DNA of 55,862 nucleotides from an uncultured Candidatus Pelagibacter sp. Its GTDB lineage: Bacteria; Pseudomonadota; Alphaproteobacteria; Pelagibacterales; Pelagibacteraceae. The stretch covers positions 1 through 55,862 of the forward strand of contig CAJQSU010000005.1 of assembly GCA_905616435.1 (NCBI GenBank), read 5' to 3'. The translations under genes and the position numbers were made by a program. This document shows, one piece after another, positions 1 to 8,323 of the stretch; position 1 is the first letter of the stretch, and every line of letters begins with the position of its first letter. The notes under the pieces are model-generated. The model did not search any database and was not told the origin of the DNA. It saw only the letters and a program-made list of their open reading frames with translations.

Positions 1-656
1 TTTAAATTCTTTATCCTGCAATTTAATTTTGGATTATCTTTATTTAAAGTCTTATGAGAAATCATTATTGAGTCATTTTTGTATCTTAAATGGTGTGTAA
101 ATTTATCTGATAGAGTATTTGTTATTCTTTTATTTCCTTTGCTATAAATTAAATTATTTTTTGAAATTGCAATTTTACCAGTCATATATGGAAGTTTTTT
201 TTTTCTATTAAAAAAGTATGAACTATAAAACAGTTTAATTTTATTTTTGGACAACCCAGTTTTAACTTTAATTTTTTTTGAACTTAATATTTTATTAGTT
301 TTTCCACGTACCCTTTTATCAATATCTTTAATAGAGTAAATTACTTCATTAATCTTAGATTTAATTATCAAATTTGTACATGGTGGTGTGTTGCCATAAT
401 GACTACATGGCTCCAATGTAATATACATTTTTGTATCTTTTAGATTTTCATTACAATTTTTAATAGCATTAAATTCAGCATGTGTTTTTCCACCTAAAGA
501 AGTTTGACCTATAGAAATTATCTCATCATCTTTAACAATCACACATCCTACAGATGGATTTGTTCCTGTATGTCCTTCACGTGCTTTTGCCAAATCTAAG
601 GCAAGCTCCATGTATAGTTGATCTTTGAGTGAGAATTTATCTTTTTTTGTAGACAT
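1..656 (-). CDS. ribD: Riboflavin biosynthesis deaminase/reductase RibD (5' part, cut by window edge)
   Basis: RibD carries out the deamination and the following side-chain reduction in the early riboflavin pathway. About 218 codons are visible before the gene runs off the left edge. The N-terminal cytidine-deaminase-type zinc site is clear: HAE at residues 59-61 and the pair C84/C93 in [12 protein letters not shown]. Beyond it the reductase domain begins, with the typical DNPKLNCR stretch near the edge. The ATG at 656 lies inside the end of nrdR, overlapping it by 20 bases, so the two are almost certainly co-transcribed. The frame is open to the edge. The identification is firm; only the C-terminal part is unseen. 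Confidence 0.93.
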   Translation of the reverse strand, partial: MSTKKDKFSLKDQLYMELALDLAKAREGHTGTNPSVGCVIVKDDEIISIGQTSLGGKTHAEFNAIKNCNENLKDTKMYITLEPCSHYGNTPPCTNLIIKSKINEVIYSIKDIDKRVRGKTNKILSSKKIKVKTGLSKNKIKLFYSSYFFNRKKKLPYMTGKIAISKNNLIYSKGNKRITNTLSDKFTHHLRYKNDSIMISHKTLNKDNPKLNCRIKNL

Positions 657-1095
657 CTATTTTGTCCACGAATTGTACAAAATCTTTTTCTTCTCTAAAA
701 TTACGGTATACTGATGCAAAACGAACGTAGGCAACTGGATCTAGTTCTTTTAGTCCTTCCATCACCATTGTGCCAATAGTATTTGATGAAATTTCACTTT
801 GACCCAATTCTTCTAAAGCTCTTGAAATTCTACTTATAAATTTTTCTGCTGTTTCGGTATCAATAGGTCTTTTTTTTAATGCTATATAAATTGATTTAGA
901 AAGTTTATCACGATCAAAAGATGATTTTCTTCCATTTTTTTTAACAACCATTATTTCTCTATATTGAACTCTTTCAAATGTAGTAAAACGTGCTCCACAA
1001 GTGCATAATCTTCTTCGTCTTATAGCTGTGCCATCTTCTGTAGGTCTGGAATCAACTACTGAGGTCTCACCTTTTTTACATATTGAGCAAATCAT
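637..1095 (-). CDS. nrdR: Transcriptional repressor NrdR
   Basis: NrdR is the ATP/dATP-sensing zinc-ribbon repressor of ribonucleotide reductase genes. The 152-residue protein has the family length. It shows the N-terminal zinc ribbon (CSIC at residues 3-6, then [15 protein letters not shown] and [10 protein letters not shown]) followed by the ATP-cone domain ([16 protein letters not shown] and the conserved [10 protein letters not shown]). Unusually, the second zinc knuckle reads C-T-C, one residue between the cysteines, where the family normally has C-x2-C. The gene follows glyA directly and its end overlaps ribD, a folate/flavin/nucleotide cluster also seen in other alphaproteobacteria. 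The product call is firm. Confidence 0.95.
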   Translation of the reverse strand: MICSICKKGETSVVDSRPTEDGTAIRRRRLCTCGARFTTFERVQYREIMVVKKNGRKSSFDRDKLSKSIYIALKKRPIDTETAEKFISRISRALEELGQSEISSNTIGTMVMEGLKELDPVAYVRFASVYRNFREEKDFVQFVDKIDVYKKR

Positions 1096-2406
1096 TTATT
1101 TTAAGTTTTTATAAATTGGAAAAAAGGATGTAAGTTCAATAACTTCATTTCTAACTTCTTCTTCAATTTTGCTATTGTCGTCAGGGTTTTCTGACAAACC
1201 TTTTACTACTTTGGTAATTAATTCACCAACTTTTTGAAACTCTTTCAAACCAAAGCCTCTAGTTGTCGCCGCTTGTGTTCCAAGTCGTATACCAGAAGTT
1301 ATCATTGGTTTTTCTGAGTCAAAAGGTATTCCATTTTTATTACAGGTAATATTTGCATTACAAAGACTTTCAGCTGCCAAATTACCTTTAACATTAAAAG
1401 GTCTTAGATCAACCAACATTAAGTGCGTATCTGTTCCACCAGAATAAATCTTAAATCCATTATTTTTAAGTGTCTCTGATAAAATCTTGGCATTTGCTAA
1501 AACAGATTTAATATAATCTTTAAAATCTGGTCTTAAGGCTTCTAAAAAGCCAGCTGCTTTGGCAGCTATTACATGCATTAGAGGTCCTCCTTGGTAACCA
1601 GGGAATACCGCTGTATTAAATTTTTTAGAAAGCTCTTCATGATTAGTCAAAATTATTCCACCCCTAGCACTTCTAAATACTTTATGAGTTGTTGATGTAA
1701 CAACGTGTGCAAACTCACAAGGATTAGGATAACCCTTGCCAGCAACTAAACCTGAAAAGTGAGCCATGTCTACCATAAGATATGCCCCTACTTTATCAGC
1801 AATTTCTCTAAATCTCTTAAAGTCAATCACTCTTGAATAAGCACTTCCGCCACAAATTATAAGTTTTGGTTTGTGCTCTATTGCAAGTTTTTCAACATTG
1901 TCATAATCAATAAGTTCCGATTCTTTATCAACATCATAACCTATTGGATTAAACCATTTACCTGACATTGAAATTTTTAAACCATGTGTAATGTGTCCAC
2001 CAGAATTTAAGCTCATTCCCATAAATGTATCCCCTGGATTTAACAGTGCTAAAAATACAGCTCCATTCGCTTGAGCTCCAGAGTGAGGTTGTGCATTGGC
2101 AAATTTACAATTAAACAACTTTTTTAATCTTTCGATAGCTAAGTTTTCTGCAACATCCACATGTTCGCAACCATTATAATATCTTTTACCCGGATATCCT
2201 TCTGCATATTTGTTTGTTAAAACAGAACCTTGAGCTTCTAAAACAGCTTGCGAAACAATATTTTCAGAAGCTATTAATTCAATATGTTGTTGTTGTCTTT
2301 TCAATTCGTCGCTTATAGCCTTATATAACTCTGGGTCTGTTTTTGATAAACCATCTTCAAAAAAACTTTGATATTGATCGTTTAAATAATTTTTCTCACT
2401 AGACAT
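1096..2406 (-). CDS. glyA: Serine hydroxymethyltransferase
   Basis: This cytosolic PLP enzyme interconverts serine plus tetrahydrofolate with glycine plus 5,10-methylene-tetrahydrofolate. At 436 residues it has the usual length. The PLP lysine is K242 in [13 protein letters not shown], and other family segments are visible: [11 protein letters not shown] near residue 43, [11 protein letters not shown] near 69, and VDMAHFSGL near 212. It lies two bases after rpiB and directly before nrdR on the same strand, so it sits inside one operon. In an organism with a sarcosine oxidase locus, as here, it would link glycine and one-carbon units. No oddities are seen. Confidence 0.98.
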   Translation of the reverse strand: MSSEKNYLNDQYQSFFEDGLSKTDPELYKAISDELKRQQQHIELIASENIVSQAVLEAQGSVLTNKYAEGYPGKRYYNGCEHVDVAENLAIERLKKLFNCKFANAQPHSGAQANGAVFLALLNPGDTFMGMSLNSGGHITHGLKISMSGKWFNPIGYDVDKESELIDYDNVEKLAIEHKPKLIICGGSAYSRVIDFKRFREIADKVGAYLMVDMAHFSGLVAGKGYPNPCEFAHVVTSTTHKVFRSARGGIILTNHEELSKKFNTAVFPGYQGGPLMHVIAAKAAGFLEALRPDFKDYIKSVLANAKILSETLKNNGFKIYSGGTDTHLMLVDLRPFNVKGNLAAESLCNANITCNKNGIPFDSEKPMITSGIRLGTQAATTRGFGLKEFQKVGELITKVVKGLSENPDDNSKIEEEVRNEVIELTSFFPIYKNLK

Positions 2407-2408
2407 AA

Positions 2409-2834
2409 TTAAATCTTTTTAATTCTTTTTAAGTGTCTTCCACCTTCGAACTTGGTGTTTAAAAAAACACTGACACAATTTAAAGCATTTTTTTCTGTAA
2501 GCAGTCTTGAGCCTAATGTAATGATATTTGCATCGTTATGCAATCTTGATAATTTTGTAGATTTTAAATTAAAACATTGTGCAGCACGTATATTTTTATG
2601 TCTATTTGCCGCTATATTCATGCCGATGCCTGACCCACAAATAAGTATACCAGCATGATTATTATTAGTTTTAACTTTTCTAGCTACTTTGTGGGCAAAA
2701 TCTGGATAATCAACTTTATTACTATTGAAGGGACCTAGGTCTATATATTTAATTTTTTTTTTATCTAGGTGAAGTTTAATATTTTCTTTTAAACTATAAC
2801 CAGCATGATCAGATGATAAAAATATTTTTTTCAA
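2409..2834 (-). CDS. rpiB: Ribose-5-phosphate isomerase B
   Basis: RpiB interconverts ribose-5-phosphate and ribulose-5-phosphate in the pentose phosphate pathway. The 141-residue product begins with the family's [10 protein letters not shown] (D9, H10). It carries the catalytic cysteine C66 in [13 protein letters not shown] and the second histidine H101 in [10 protein letters not shown]. The start codon is TTG at 2834, one base after the stop of the upstream oxygenase gene; no ATG upstream in frame would fit the family's N-terminus. It is tightly coupled to glyA downstream. RpiB-type isomerases can also act on allose-6-phosphate or galactose-6-phosphate, but the housekeeping context favours ribose-5-phosphate. 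Confidence 0.95.
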   Translation of the reverse strand: MKKIFLSSDHAGYSLKENIKLHLDKKKIKYIDLGPFNSNKVDYPDFAHKVARKVKTNNNHAGILICGSGIGMNIAANRHKNIRAAQCFNLKSTKLSRLHNDANIITLGSRLLTEKNALNCVSVFLNTKFEGGRHLKRIKKI

Positions 2835-2835
2835 A

Positions 2836-3477
2836 CTAGCTAAACTTATAATCTAAAACACATGCAACCAAGTGAATTCTATTTTCTTCACCACCATTAA
2901 AAGCATTATGGTATTTTGTATTATTGGTAATCCAAACAGATCCATCCGCTGGCATATGTTTTGCCACATGATCTACTACCATGATAGCACCAGGGTTAGT
3001 GATTATTGGTATATGTAATCTTGGCTCTGGATCTCTATGCCAACTCAATGTAGATCTTGGTTCTTTTAGCAAGATTCTAACTCTACCTAATTTATATTTT
3101 GAAGAAAGAATATCAAAGACTTCTTTAAAATATGTGTTTTCATAATCTTTTATAAACTCAGAATAAGCAGATTCATCAACCATGACATCTCTTGAAACTT
3201 CTTTACCTGACTTGTCTGGCTTAGTCCAATAAACACCTCTAGCCTTACTACCCTTTACAGAATCCGGATCACCGGGAATTTGTGTTAGAGAAATGGCTCC
3301 AAAGTGAGCTATACCCCCACCATCTTCAAATTTTTTAGTTTGAACAATCTGATTGTACGATTCTTGTAATTTATTGATATCAAATTTAATATCCTGTTTT
3401 TGAAAATCACTAAAATCTAAAATTTTTTTTTCTTTTTTTAAATCTAAGTTTATAATATTTTTATTATCTATGGTCAT
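2836..3477 (-). CDS. Aspartyl/asparaginyl beta-hydroxylase-like 2OG-Fe(II) oxygenase
   Basis: The 213-residue protein has the iron-binding triad and 2-oxoglutarate arginine of the aspartyl/asparaginyl beta-hydroxylase family: H147-x-D149 in SWHRDPEPRLHIPI, H190 in YHNAFNGGEENR, and R200 in RIHLV. These hydroxylases use Fe(II), oxygen and 2-oxoglutarate to oxidise a substrate. The substrate here cannot be read from sequence. The first 50 residues are charged and not recognised; no signal peptide or membrane segment is seen, so it is probably cytosolic. It is the first gene of the run leading to rpiB and glyA and is divergent from hemB, sharing a 75-base spacer with a 20-base palindrome. Fold and cofactor use are fairly sure; function is unknown. 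Confidence 0.8.
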   Translation of the reverse strand: MTIDNKNIINLDLKKEKKILDFSDFQKQDIKFDINKLQESYNQIVQTKKFEDGGGIAHFGAISLTQIPGDPDSVKGSKARGVYWTKPDKSGKEVSRDVMVDESAYSEFIKDYENTYFKEVFDILSSKYKLGRVRILLKEPRSTLSWHRDPEPRLHIPIITNPGAIMVVDHVAKHMPADGSVWITNNTKYHNAFNGGEENRIHLVACVLDYKFS

Positions 3478-3499
3478 GCAGATTGTTTTTTACCAAATT

Positions 3500-3519
3500 T
3501 AATATACATTTGTATATTA
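3500..3519. promoter_or_regulatory. Palindrome between divergent oxygenase and hemB genes (candidate operator)
   Basis: TAATATACATTTGTATATTA is a perfect inverted repeat with 9-base arms around a 2-base centre. It lies in the 75-base spacer between two divergent start codons. Its right arm overlaps a plausible -35 of hemB, which suits a repressor site. It resembles neither the classical Irr nor Fur boxes. The role is inferred from position and symmetry only; AT-rich DNA makes such repeats less rare than in balanced DNA. Confidence 0.45.
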
Positions 3520-3538
3520 CATTTGTCGCATTTATAAA
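3510..3538 (+). promoter_or_regulatory. Candidate sigma-70 promoter of hemB
   Basis: TTGTAT (3510-3515) and TATAAA (3533-3538) are separated by 17 bases. The predicted transcription start is near 3545, which leaves a leader of under ten bases before the hemB ATG at 3553. The -35 element is imperfect and lies within the palindrome's right arm. Short leaders are plausible in a genome this compact, but this is pattern-based inference. Confidence 0.35.
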
Positions 3539-3552
3539 ATAGATTAAAAAAC

Positions 3553-4542
3553 ATGATTACAGGTAAATATCCTAGTTTAAGGCTAAGAAGAAATAGAAAA
3601 GAATCTTGGTCTAGAAAGTTAATCCAGGAGAACTCATTGAGTCCTAGTGACTTTATTTTGCCTATTTTTTTGATTGATGGCTCAAATAAAAGACAGAATA
3701 TAACATCTATGCCAGGTGTTTATAGATATACAATTGATAGATTGGCACAAATAATAGACAAAGCTATAAAAATTGGCTTACCAATGGTCGCGCTTTTTCC
3801 TAAGACAAAAAATAGCTTAAAAAATGAGATTGGCTCAGAATCATTAAATGAAAACAATCTTGTTTGTAAAGGAATCATAGAAATTAAAAAACGATACAAA
3901 AATAAAATAGGAATAATGTGTGATGTAGCTTTAGATCCCTACACTTCACACGGACATGATGGGTTAATAAAATCAAATCAAATTATTAATGATGAAACAA
4001 TAGAAATTTTAGTTAATCAATCATTACTACAGGCTCAAATGGGTTGTGATGTGCTAGCACCGTCCGACATGATGGATGGAAGAATTGGAAAGATTAGAAA
4101 AGCTTTAGACAAATCAAGTTTTCAAAATGTTCAAATTCTCTCTTATGCAGTAAAATATGCATCTAGTTTTTATGGACCATTTAGAGATGCTGTTGGGTCT
4201 AAAGGATCTTTAAAAGGTGACAAAAAGACATATCAAATGGATTTTAGGAACAGCGATGAAGCGTTAAGAGAAGTTGCACTAGATATTAAAGAAGGTGCAG
4301 ATATGGTCATGGTTAAACCAGGTATGCCATATCTGGATATTATTAAATCAGTTAAAGAAAAATTTAGAATACCAGTTTTAGCATATCAAGTTTCTGGCGA
4401 GTACAGTTTGATTTCAAGTGCGATTCAAAAAAAATTAATAAACGATTATGCTGTCTATGAAAGTTTAGTTGCATTTAAAAGAGCTGGCGCTAATGCTATA
4501 GTAAGTTATTACGCAGATAGACTGGATAAAATTTTAATTTAG
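3553..4542 (+). CDS. hemB: Delta-aminolevulinic acid dehydratase (porphobilinogen synthase)
   Basis: HemB condenses two 5-aminolevulinate molecules to porphobilinogen in the heme pathway. At 329 residues it has full length. The two active-site lysines are visible: K201 in SYAVKYASSFYGPFRDA and K255 in MVMVKPGMPYLDI. The metal-site segment reads DVALDPYTSHGHDG (D124, D128) where zinc enzymes have cysteines, so this is the Zn-independent, Mg-type enzyme common in alphaproteobacteria. It is divergent from the oxygenase gene. Its last nine bases overlap the end of the convergent recO, leaving no room for a separate terminator. The identification is firm. Confidence 0.97.
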   Translation: MITGKYPSLRLRRNRKESWSRKLIQENSLSPSDFILPIFLIDGSNKRQNITSMPGVYRYTIDRLAQIIDKAIKIGLPMVALFPKTKNSLKNEIGSESLNENNLVCKGIIEIKKRYKNKIGIMCDVALDPYTSHGHDGLIKSNQIINDETIEILVNQSLLQAQMGCDVLAPSDMMDGRIGKIRKALDKSSFQNVQILSYAVKYASSFYGPFRDAVGSKGSLKGDKKTYQMDFRNSDEALREVALDIKEGADMVMVKPGMPYLDIIKSVKEKFRIPVLAYQVSGEYSLISSAIQKKLINDYAVYESLVAFKRAGANAIVSYYADRLDKILI

Positions 4543-5223
4543 TTGTTTTAAAGAGTTCACAAATTCATTTCTACTAATTGGAAAATTTATATTATTGGGC
4601 TTCAGAATTGTTTTGTCCATAAAATCTCCGACGAGCTTTAGTCCATCTAGCAAAATATTAAGTTCATTTACAGGATCATTTTTATCAATAAGAAAATTTG
4701 GAACAATTTTTTTTTCTGTTGATGACTCAGCAATATATAAGGTTTTATTATCAATGACTTTCTTATTTACCATTCCATCAAGATCAAGTTTATAGCCAAG
4801 AATACTTAATAGATTTAGCTCCCAAAAAATATATTTCTTTAACCATTCATTGTCAGATAAAATTAGATAAAACTCATTAATTAAGTCATATATTTTAATG
4901 TTTGATTGAGACTCTGCTGTTAATAGCTTAATTAAATTCATTGCAGATATTATGCAATTCAATTTTTTTGCTTCATCGAAATAAATTGGGGAGCAAGCTT
5001 TAAAAATTTCGATTTTAAAATAACCAATTCTATTTTCAGATTTCGAATTATAGTTTACAAATAATTGATTTCCTATTTGCAAATAGTTTTTAATTTTTTT
5101 AGATGTACCGCCAAATATTATTCCAGATATTTTACCATGATCTTCAGTAAAAATTTCAGCAATTAAAGAATTTTCATTATATCTATTCTTTGATAGTAAA
5201 AAACCTTTATCGTCCCAATTCAT
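4534..5223 (-). CDS. recO: DNA repair protein RecO
   Basis: RecO works with RecR and RecF to load RecA on gapped DNA. The 229-residue protein starts with the family's OB-fold, seen as MNWDDKGFLLSKNRYNENS followed by IFTEDHGKISGIIFGGTSKK. The C-terminal half is helical. The cysteine that RecO proteins usually carry after the LDL segment is not present, since the stretch reads LDLDGMVNKKVID; no zinc site is apparent. It overlaps rnc by four bases (ATGA), and its 3' end overlaps convergent hemB by nine. In most proteobacteria era lies between rnc and recO; it is missing here. Confidence 0.88.
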   Translation of the reverse strand: MNWDDKGFLLSKNRYNENSLIAEIFTEDHGKISGIIFGGTSKKIKNYLQIGNQLFVNYNSKSENRIGYFKIEIFKACSPIYFDEAKKLNCIISAMNLIKLLTAESQSNIKIYDLINEFYLILSDNEWLKKYIFWELNLLSILGYKLDLDGMVNKKVIDNKTLYIAESSTEKKIVPNFLIDKNDPVNELNILLDGLKLVGDFMDKTILKPNNINFPISRNEFVNSLKQLN

Positions 5224-5888
5224 GATTTTAAATTATTATTTAAACACAACAAAGCAGCATTTTGTTCAGCATCTTGTTTCGAAGATCCCTCTCCCACATA
5301 AAATTTTGAAATAGGAAGTTTTACACCTACTTTAAAAACAGGTTTGTGCCTTGGACCTGTATTCGAAACAACTTTATAGGTTGGAAGTTTTTTGAATTTT
5401 TTTAAAGAAAATTCCTGTAACTTGGTTTTTGCATCTACCTGTGTAACAATACTGTTTTTTATATTTTCTTTCCAAAGAGTAAGAATAAAATTTTCAGCAT
5501 TTGTAAACCCTTTATCTAAATAAATGCCACCAATTAAAGCTTCACAGCAATCAGCAACAACCTTATCTTCAATTTCAATCTTTTTATTTTTAGGGTTAAA
5601 AGTTATTATATATTTTTCTAGTTTAATATTCTTACCAATTTGTAAGCAAGTTTTTTTATTTACTAAAGATGCAAATTTTTTATCTAATGTACCTTCTTTT
5701 TCATCCGGGTACAATTCCAGTAATTTTTTTGCAATAACCAGACCTAAAACTCTATCACCTAAAAATTCTACTTTTTCATTATTGTTTATTATGTCAAAAC
5801 TTTTGTGAGTTAAGCATTTAACTAATAATTTTTTATCTTTAAACTTTATATTTATTTTTTTTTCTAGATTTGAATAATCTTTATTCAT
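5220..5888 (-). CDS. rnc: Ribonuclease III
   Basis: RNase III cuts double-stranded RNA, notably in rRNA precursors. The 222-residue protein has the catalytic domain with E41 and D45 in VEFLGDRVLGL, and D113 and E116 in VVADCCEALIGGIYLDKG. A C-terminal double-stranded RNA-binding domain runs from about residue 152, including TKLQEFSLKKFKKLPTY and GEGSSKQDAEQNAA. Length is typical. It is coupled by one-base and four-base overlaps to lepB upstream and recO downstream. The call is firm. Confidence 0.96.
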   Translation of the reverse strand: MNKDYSNLEKKINIKFKDKKLLVKCLTHKSFDIINNNEKVEFLGDRVLGLVIAKKLLELYPDEKEGTLDKKFASLVNKKTCLQIGKNIKLEKYIITFNPKNKKIEIEDKVVADCCEALIGGIYLDKGFTNAENFILTLWKENIKNSIVTQVDAKTKLQEFSLKKFKKLPTYKVVSNTGPRHKPVFKVGVKLPISKFYVGEGSSKQDAEQNAALLCLNNNLKS

Positions 5889-6622
5889 TAATAAATTTTT
5901 TTCACAAACCTGTTAAATCTAATTGATTTATGCCATTTCCAAAAAGCAAAAAAACTACCGACTAATTTGTCAGAAGAAAAAAAAATAAATTGAACTTTAC
6001 CAACAAGATTATCTTTATGAACATATCCAACACTTGATAAAAATCTACTATCTTTCGAGCAGTCTCTATTATCACCTAAAAAAAAATAATGATCTTCAGG
6101 TACGGTAAAAATATCAGATGTTCGATATGGAAAATCTTTTAAATATACCGAGGCATGAGATTTACTATTAGGAAGCTTTTCTTTATATGTAAAAACATCA
6201 ATTGTTCTGTTGCCACAATATATTTTATCATTTTTAGATAAGCGAGATTTCGGTATTTCATTATTATTAATATAAAGATTTGAATCAATAAATTGAATTC
6301 TATCACCTGGAAGGCCTATTAACCTTTTGACATAATCAGTTCTATTATCAGCTGGTGTTTTAAATACAACTACATCACCTCTTTCTGGTTCAGTAAAAAC
6401 TATCCTTTTTTTCAAAATAGGTGGGCTAAATGGAAAAGAATGCTTACTGTAACCATAGGAATATTTTGTGACAAATATTCTATCACCTACTAATAAAGTG
6501 GGTTCCATTGATGAAGATGGAATATAAAAAGGTTGAATTAAAAATGATCTGATTATTATAGCTATTATAAGCGCATAAAATAAAGTTTTGACATTATCTA
6601 TAATAATATTTTTTGTTATCAT
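5888..6622 (-). CDS. lepB: Signal peptidase I
   Basis: LepB is the inner-membrane serine/lysine protease that removes signal peptides from exported proteins. A single N-terminal membrane anchor (about residues 12-30) is followed by the catalytic serine S38 in IPSSSMEPTLLVGDR. The general-base lysine K99 lies in DYVKRLIGLPGDRI, and the conserved box FLGDNRDCSKDSR is near residue 195. The 244-residue length suits alphaproteobacterial enzymes with one anchor. The gene lies in the acpS-lepB-rnc order typical of the class, with ATGA and TAATG overlaps to its neighbours. Likely clients encoded here include slt, the nuclease and the binding protein. Confidence 0.97.
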   Translation of the reverse strand: MITKNIIIDNVKTLFYALIIAIIIRSFLIQPFYIPSSSMEPTLLVGDRIFVTKYSYGYSKHSFPFSPPILKKRIVFTEPERGDVVVFKTPADNRTDYVKRLIGLPGDRIQFIDSNLYINNNEIPKSRLSKNDKIYCGNRTIDVFTYKEKLPNSKSHASVYLKDFPYRTSDIFTVPEDHYFFLGDNRDCSKDSRFLSSVGYVHKDNLVGKVQFIFFSSDKLVGSFFAFWKWHKSIRFNRFVKKIY

Positions 6623-7008
6623 GATATTTTTTGAATAATAGTAAATGCTACTGAGTATTCCTTTTCATCTGAAATTGAAAGAAACAAATTAAAATTCTTA
6701 ATTTTCTTTTTTTTTTTAATCAAGTTCTTAATTTTAGAATTAATCAAATAATATGGCTTTCCTAGTTTGTCGTTAACTATTTGTATATCTTTGAAATTCA
6801 AGCCATCTCTAAAACCTGAGCCTAATGCTTTTACAAAAGCTTCTTTTGCAGCAAAACGTTTTGAAAAATAGTTAGTTTTATTTGTAAATTTTTTTGAAAT
6901 TAAAATTTCATTTTTACCAAATACACGATTTATAAAACTTTTATTTTTTATAGATAATTGAATTCTTTTATTTTTAACAATATCAACACCAATACCAATT
7001 GTCTTCAT
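6619..7008 (-). CDS. acpS: Holo-[acyl-carrier-protein] synthase
   Basis: AcpS transfers the 4'-phosphopantetheine group of coenzyme A to acyl carrier protein, activating it for fatty acid synthesis. The 129-residue protein has the two family signatures: IGIGVDIV with the metal-binding D9, and FAAKEAFVKALGSG with the catalytic E56. A lysine-rich stretch near residue 95 is an AT-driven feature. It overlaps pdxJ and lepB by four bases each, the usual translational coupling of this operon. The call is firm. Confidence 0.95.
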   Translation of the reverse strand: MKTIGIGVDIVKNKRIQLSIKNKSFINRVFGKNEILISKKFTNKTNYFSKRFAAKEAFVKALGSGFRDGLNFKDIQIVNDKLGKPYYLINSKIKNLIKKKKKIKNFNLFLSISDEKEYSVAFTIIQKIS

Positions 7009-7724
7009 TGCTTGATAATTTTTTTAAATTTTTTGATTACTTTTTTAAATCCATGAAAAATTGACTCTCCGATAATAAAGTGGCCTATATTAAATTCTTT
7101 GATTTCATTAATCTTAGATAGAAATTGAGTTGACTTGAAATCAAGGCCATGACCTGCGTGAACTTCTAATCCAACTTGATGTGCCAATTTTGAACATTTT
7201 TTAATTCTAAGTAGTTCTTTTTTATTTTTACTTCTAGACTTGACTAGATTGGAAAATCTTCCAGTGTGAATTTCGATACAATCAGCACCTAAATCTTTAG
7301 AAATCAAAACATCATTCAAAGAAGGATTAATAAAAAGACTTGTTCTAATTTTTTTATCTTTAAACAATTTTATTATTGTCCTTATCTTATTCTTATTTTT
7401 TCTTAAATCTAAACCACCCTCAGTAGTAATCTCTTTTCTATTTTCTGGTACTATGCAAATAAAATCAGGTTTTATTTGGAGGGCATTTTTAACTATTTCA
7501 TCTTTTATTGAGATTTCAAGATTTACTAATAAATTTTTGATAGAACATATTTTTTTTGCATCTAAATCCTTAATATGACGCCTATCTTCACGTAAATGAA
7601 TTGTAATTGAGTCTGCACCATTTTTTTTAACAAATTTTGCAGCATAAAACGGATCTGGATGTAATTCACCTCTCGCATTTCTAAGAGTGGCTACATGATC
7701 AATATTTACACCAAGTCTTTTCAC
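7005..7724 (-). CDS. pdxJ: Pyridoxine 5'-phosphate synthase
   Basis: PdxJ closes the ring of pyridoxine 5'-phosphate from 1-deoxy-D-xylulose 5-phosphate and 3-amino-2-oxopropyl phosphate. The 239-residue TIM barrel has the family start LGVNIDHVATLRNARGE, then SITIHLREDRRHI, then EVHAGHGLDF, and a C-terminal FNIGHFIIGESI phosphate-binding segment. The start codon is GTG at 7724, overlapping the pyrE stop (GTGA). PLP produced by this pathway would feed enzymes such as GlyA. It lies in the conserved pdxJ-acpS-lepB-rnc run. The call is firm. Confidence 0.97.
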   Translation of the reverse strand: MKRLGVNIDHVATLRNARGELHPDPFYAAKFVKKNGADSITIHLREDRRHIKDLDAKKICSIKNLLVNLEISIKDEIVKNALQIKPDFICIVPENRKEITTEGGLDLRKNKNKIRTIIKLFKDKKIRTSLFINPSLNDVLISKDLGADCIEIHTGRFSNLVKSRSKNKKELLRIKKCSKLAHQVGLEVHAGHGLDFKSTQFLSKINEIKEFNIGHFIIGESIFHGFKKVIKKFKKIIKQ

Positions 7725-8323
7725 TTAATAAATCGACTTCCTGGTGTTGATATTGGAATTGATTTAAGATTATCAGGTAATTGATTGGGTTTATAAATTG
7801 ACACATTAATTTTGAGATGTGAAACTATTTTTTTTTTAATCTTTAGGGTTTTTTTTGTTGATCTATCTATTATTGATGCGAAACCTACTAATTTAGCTTT
7901 AGAATTCTCAATCAGCTTGACACATTCCATGCTCGATTTACCGGTTGTGATTACATCTTCGATTATCAATACTTTTGAATCTTTTTTAATAAAAAAACCT
8001 CTTCTCAGACTGAACTTTCCATTAACTCTCTCACAAAAAATAGTTTCTTTTTTTAAAATTTTTCCTATTTCATATCCAATAATTATACCACCCATTGCTG
8101 GAGCTAATATCAAATCTATATTTTTAAAATTTTTTTTAATTTTTTTCGCCAATGATCTGCAGATTAAATCGGCTTTATGTGGGTGGCTTAACAACTTTGC
8201 ACACTGAATGTATTTAGAAGAATGTAGGCCTGAGGATAGTACAAAGTGGCCTTCTAAAAGAGCGTTAGTCTTTTTTAAAATATTTAAGGATTTTTTGTGT
8301 GAAAGCATTTCTTTTATCTTCAT
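7721..8323 (-). CDS. pyrE: Orotate phosphoribosyltransferase
   Basis: PyrE attaches orotate to PRPP in pyrimidine synthesis. The PRPP-binding loop VLIIEDVITTGKS spans residues 118-130, and the alphaproteobacterial-type N-terminus LLEGHFVLSSGLHSSKYI is clear. The 200-residue form starts at the ATG at 8323, 59 bases inside the end of rsh. The only later in-frame ATG before the conserved part is at 8308, so an overlap of at least 44 bases is real whichever start is used. It is coupled to pdxJ by a four-base overlap. The product call is firm; the exact start is uncertain. Confidence 0.94.
   Translation of the reverse strand: MKIKEMLSHKKSLNILKKTNALLEGHFVLSSGLHSSKYIQCAKLLSHPHKADLICRSLAKKIKKNFKNIDLILAPAMGGIIIGYEIGKILKKETIFCERVNGKFSLRRGFFIKKDSKVLIIEDVITTGKSSMECVKLIENSKAKLVGFASIIDRSTKKTLKIKKKIVSHLKINVSIYKPNQLPDNLKSIPISTPGSRFIK

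Noticed and set aside
7812..8207. Open frame on the plus strand opposite pyrE
   Set aside because: It mirrors a well-identified gene, has no recognisable protein features and no plausible ribosome site; AT-rich antisense frames are common here.
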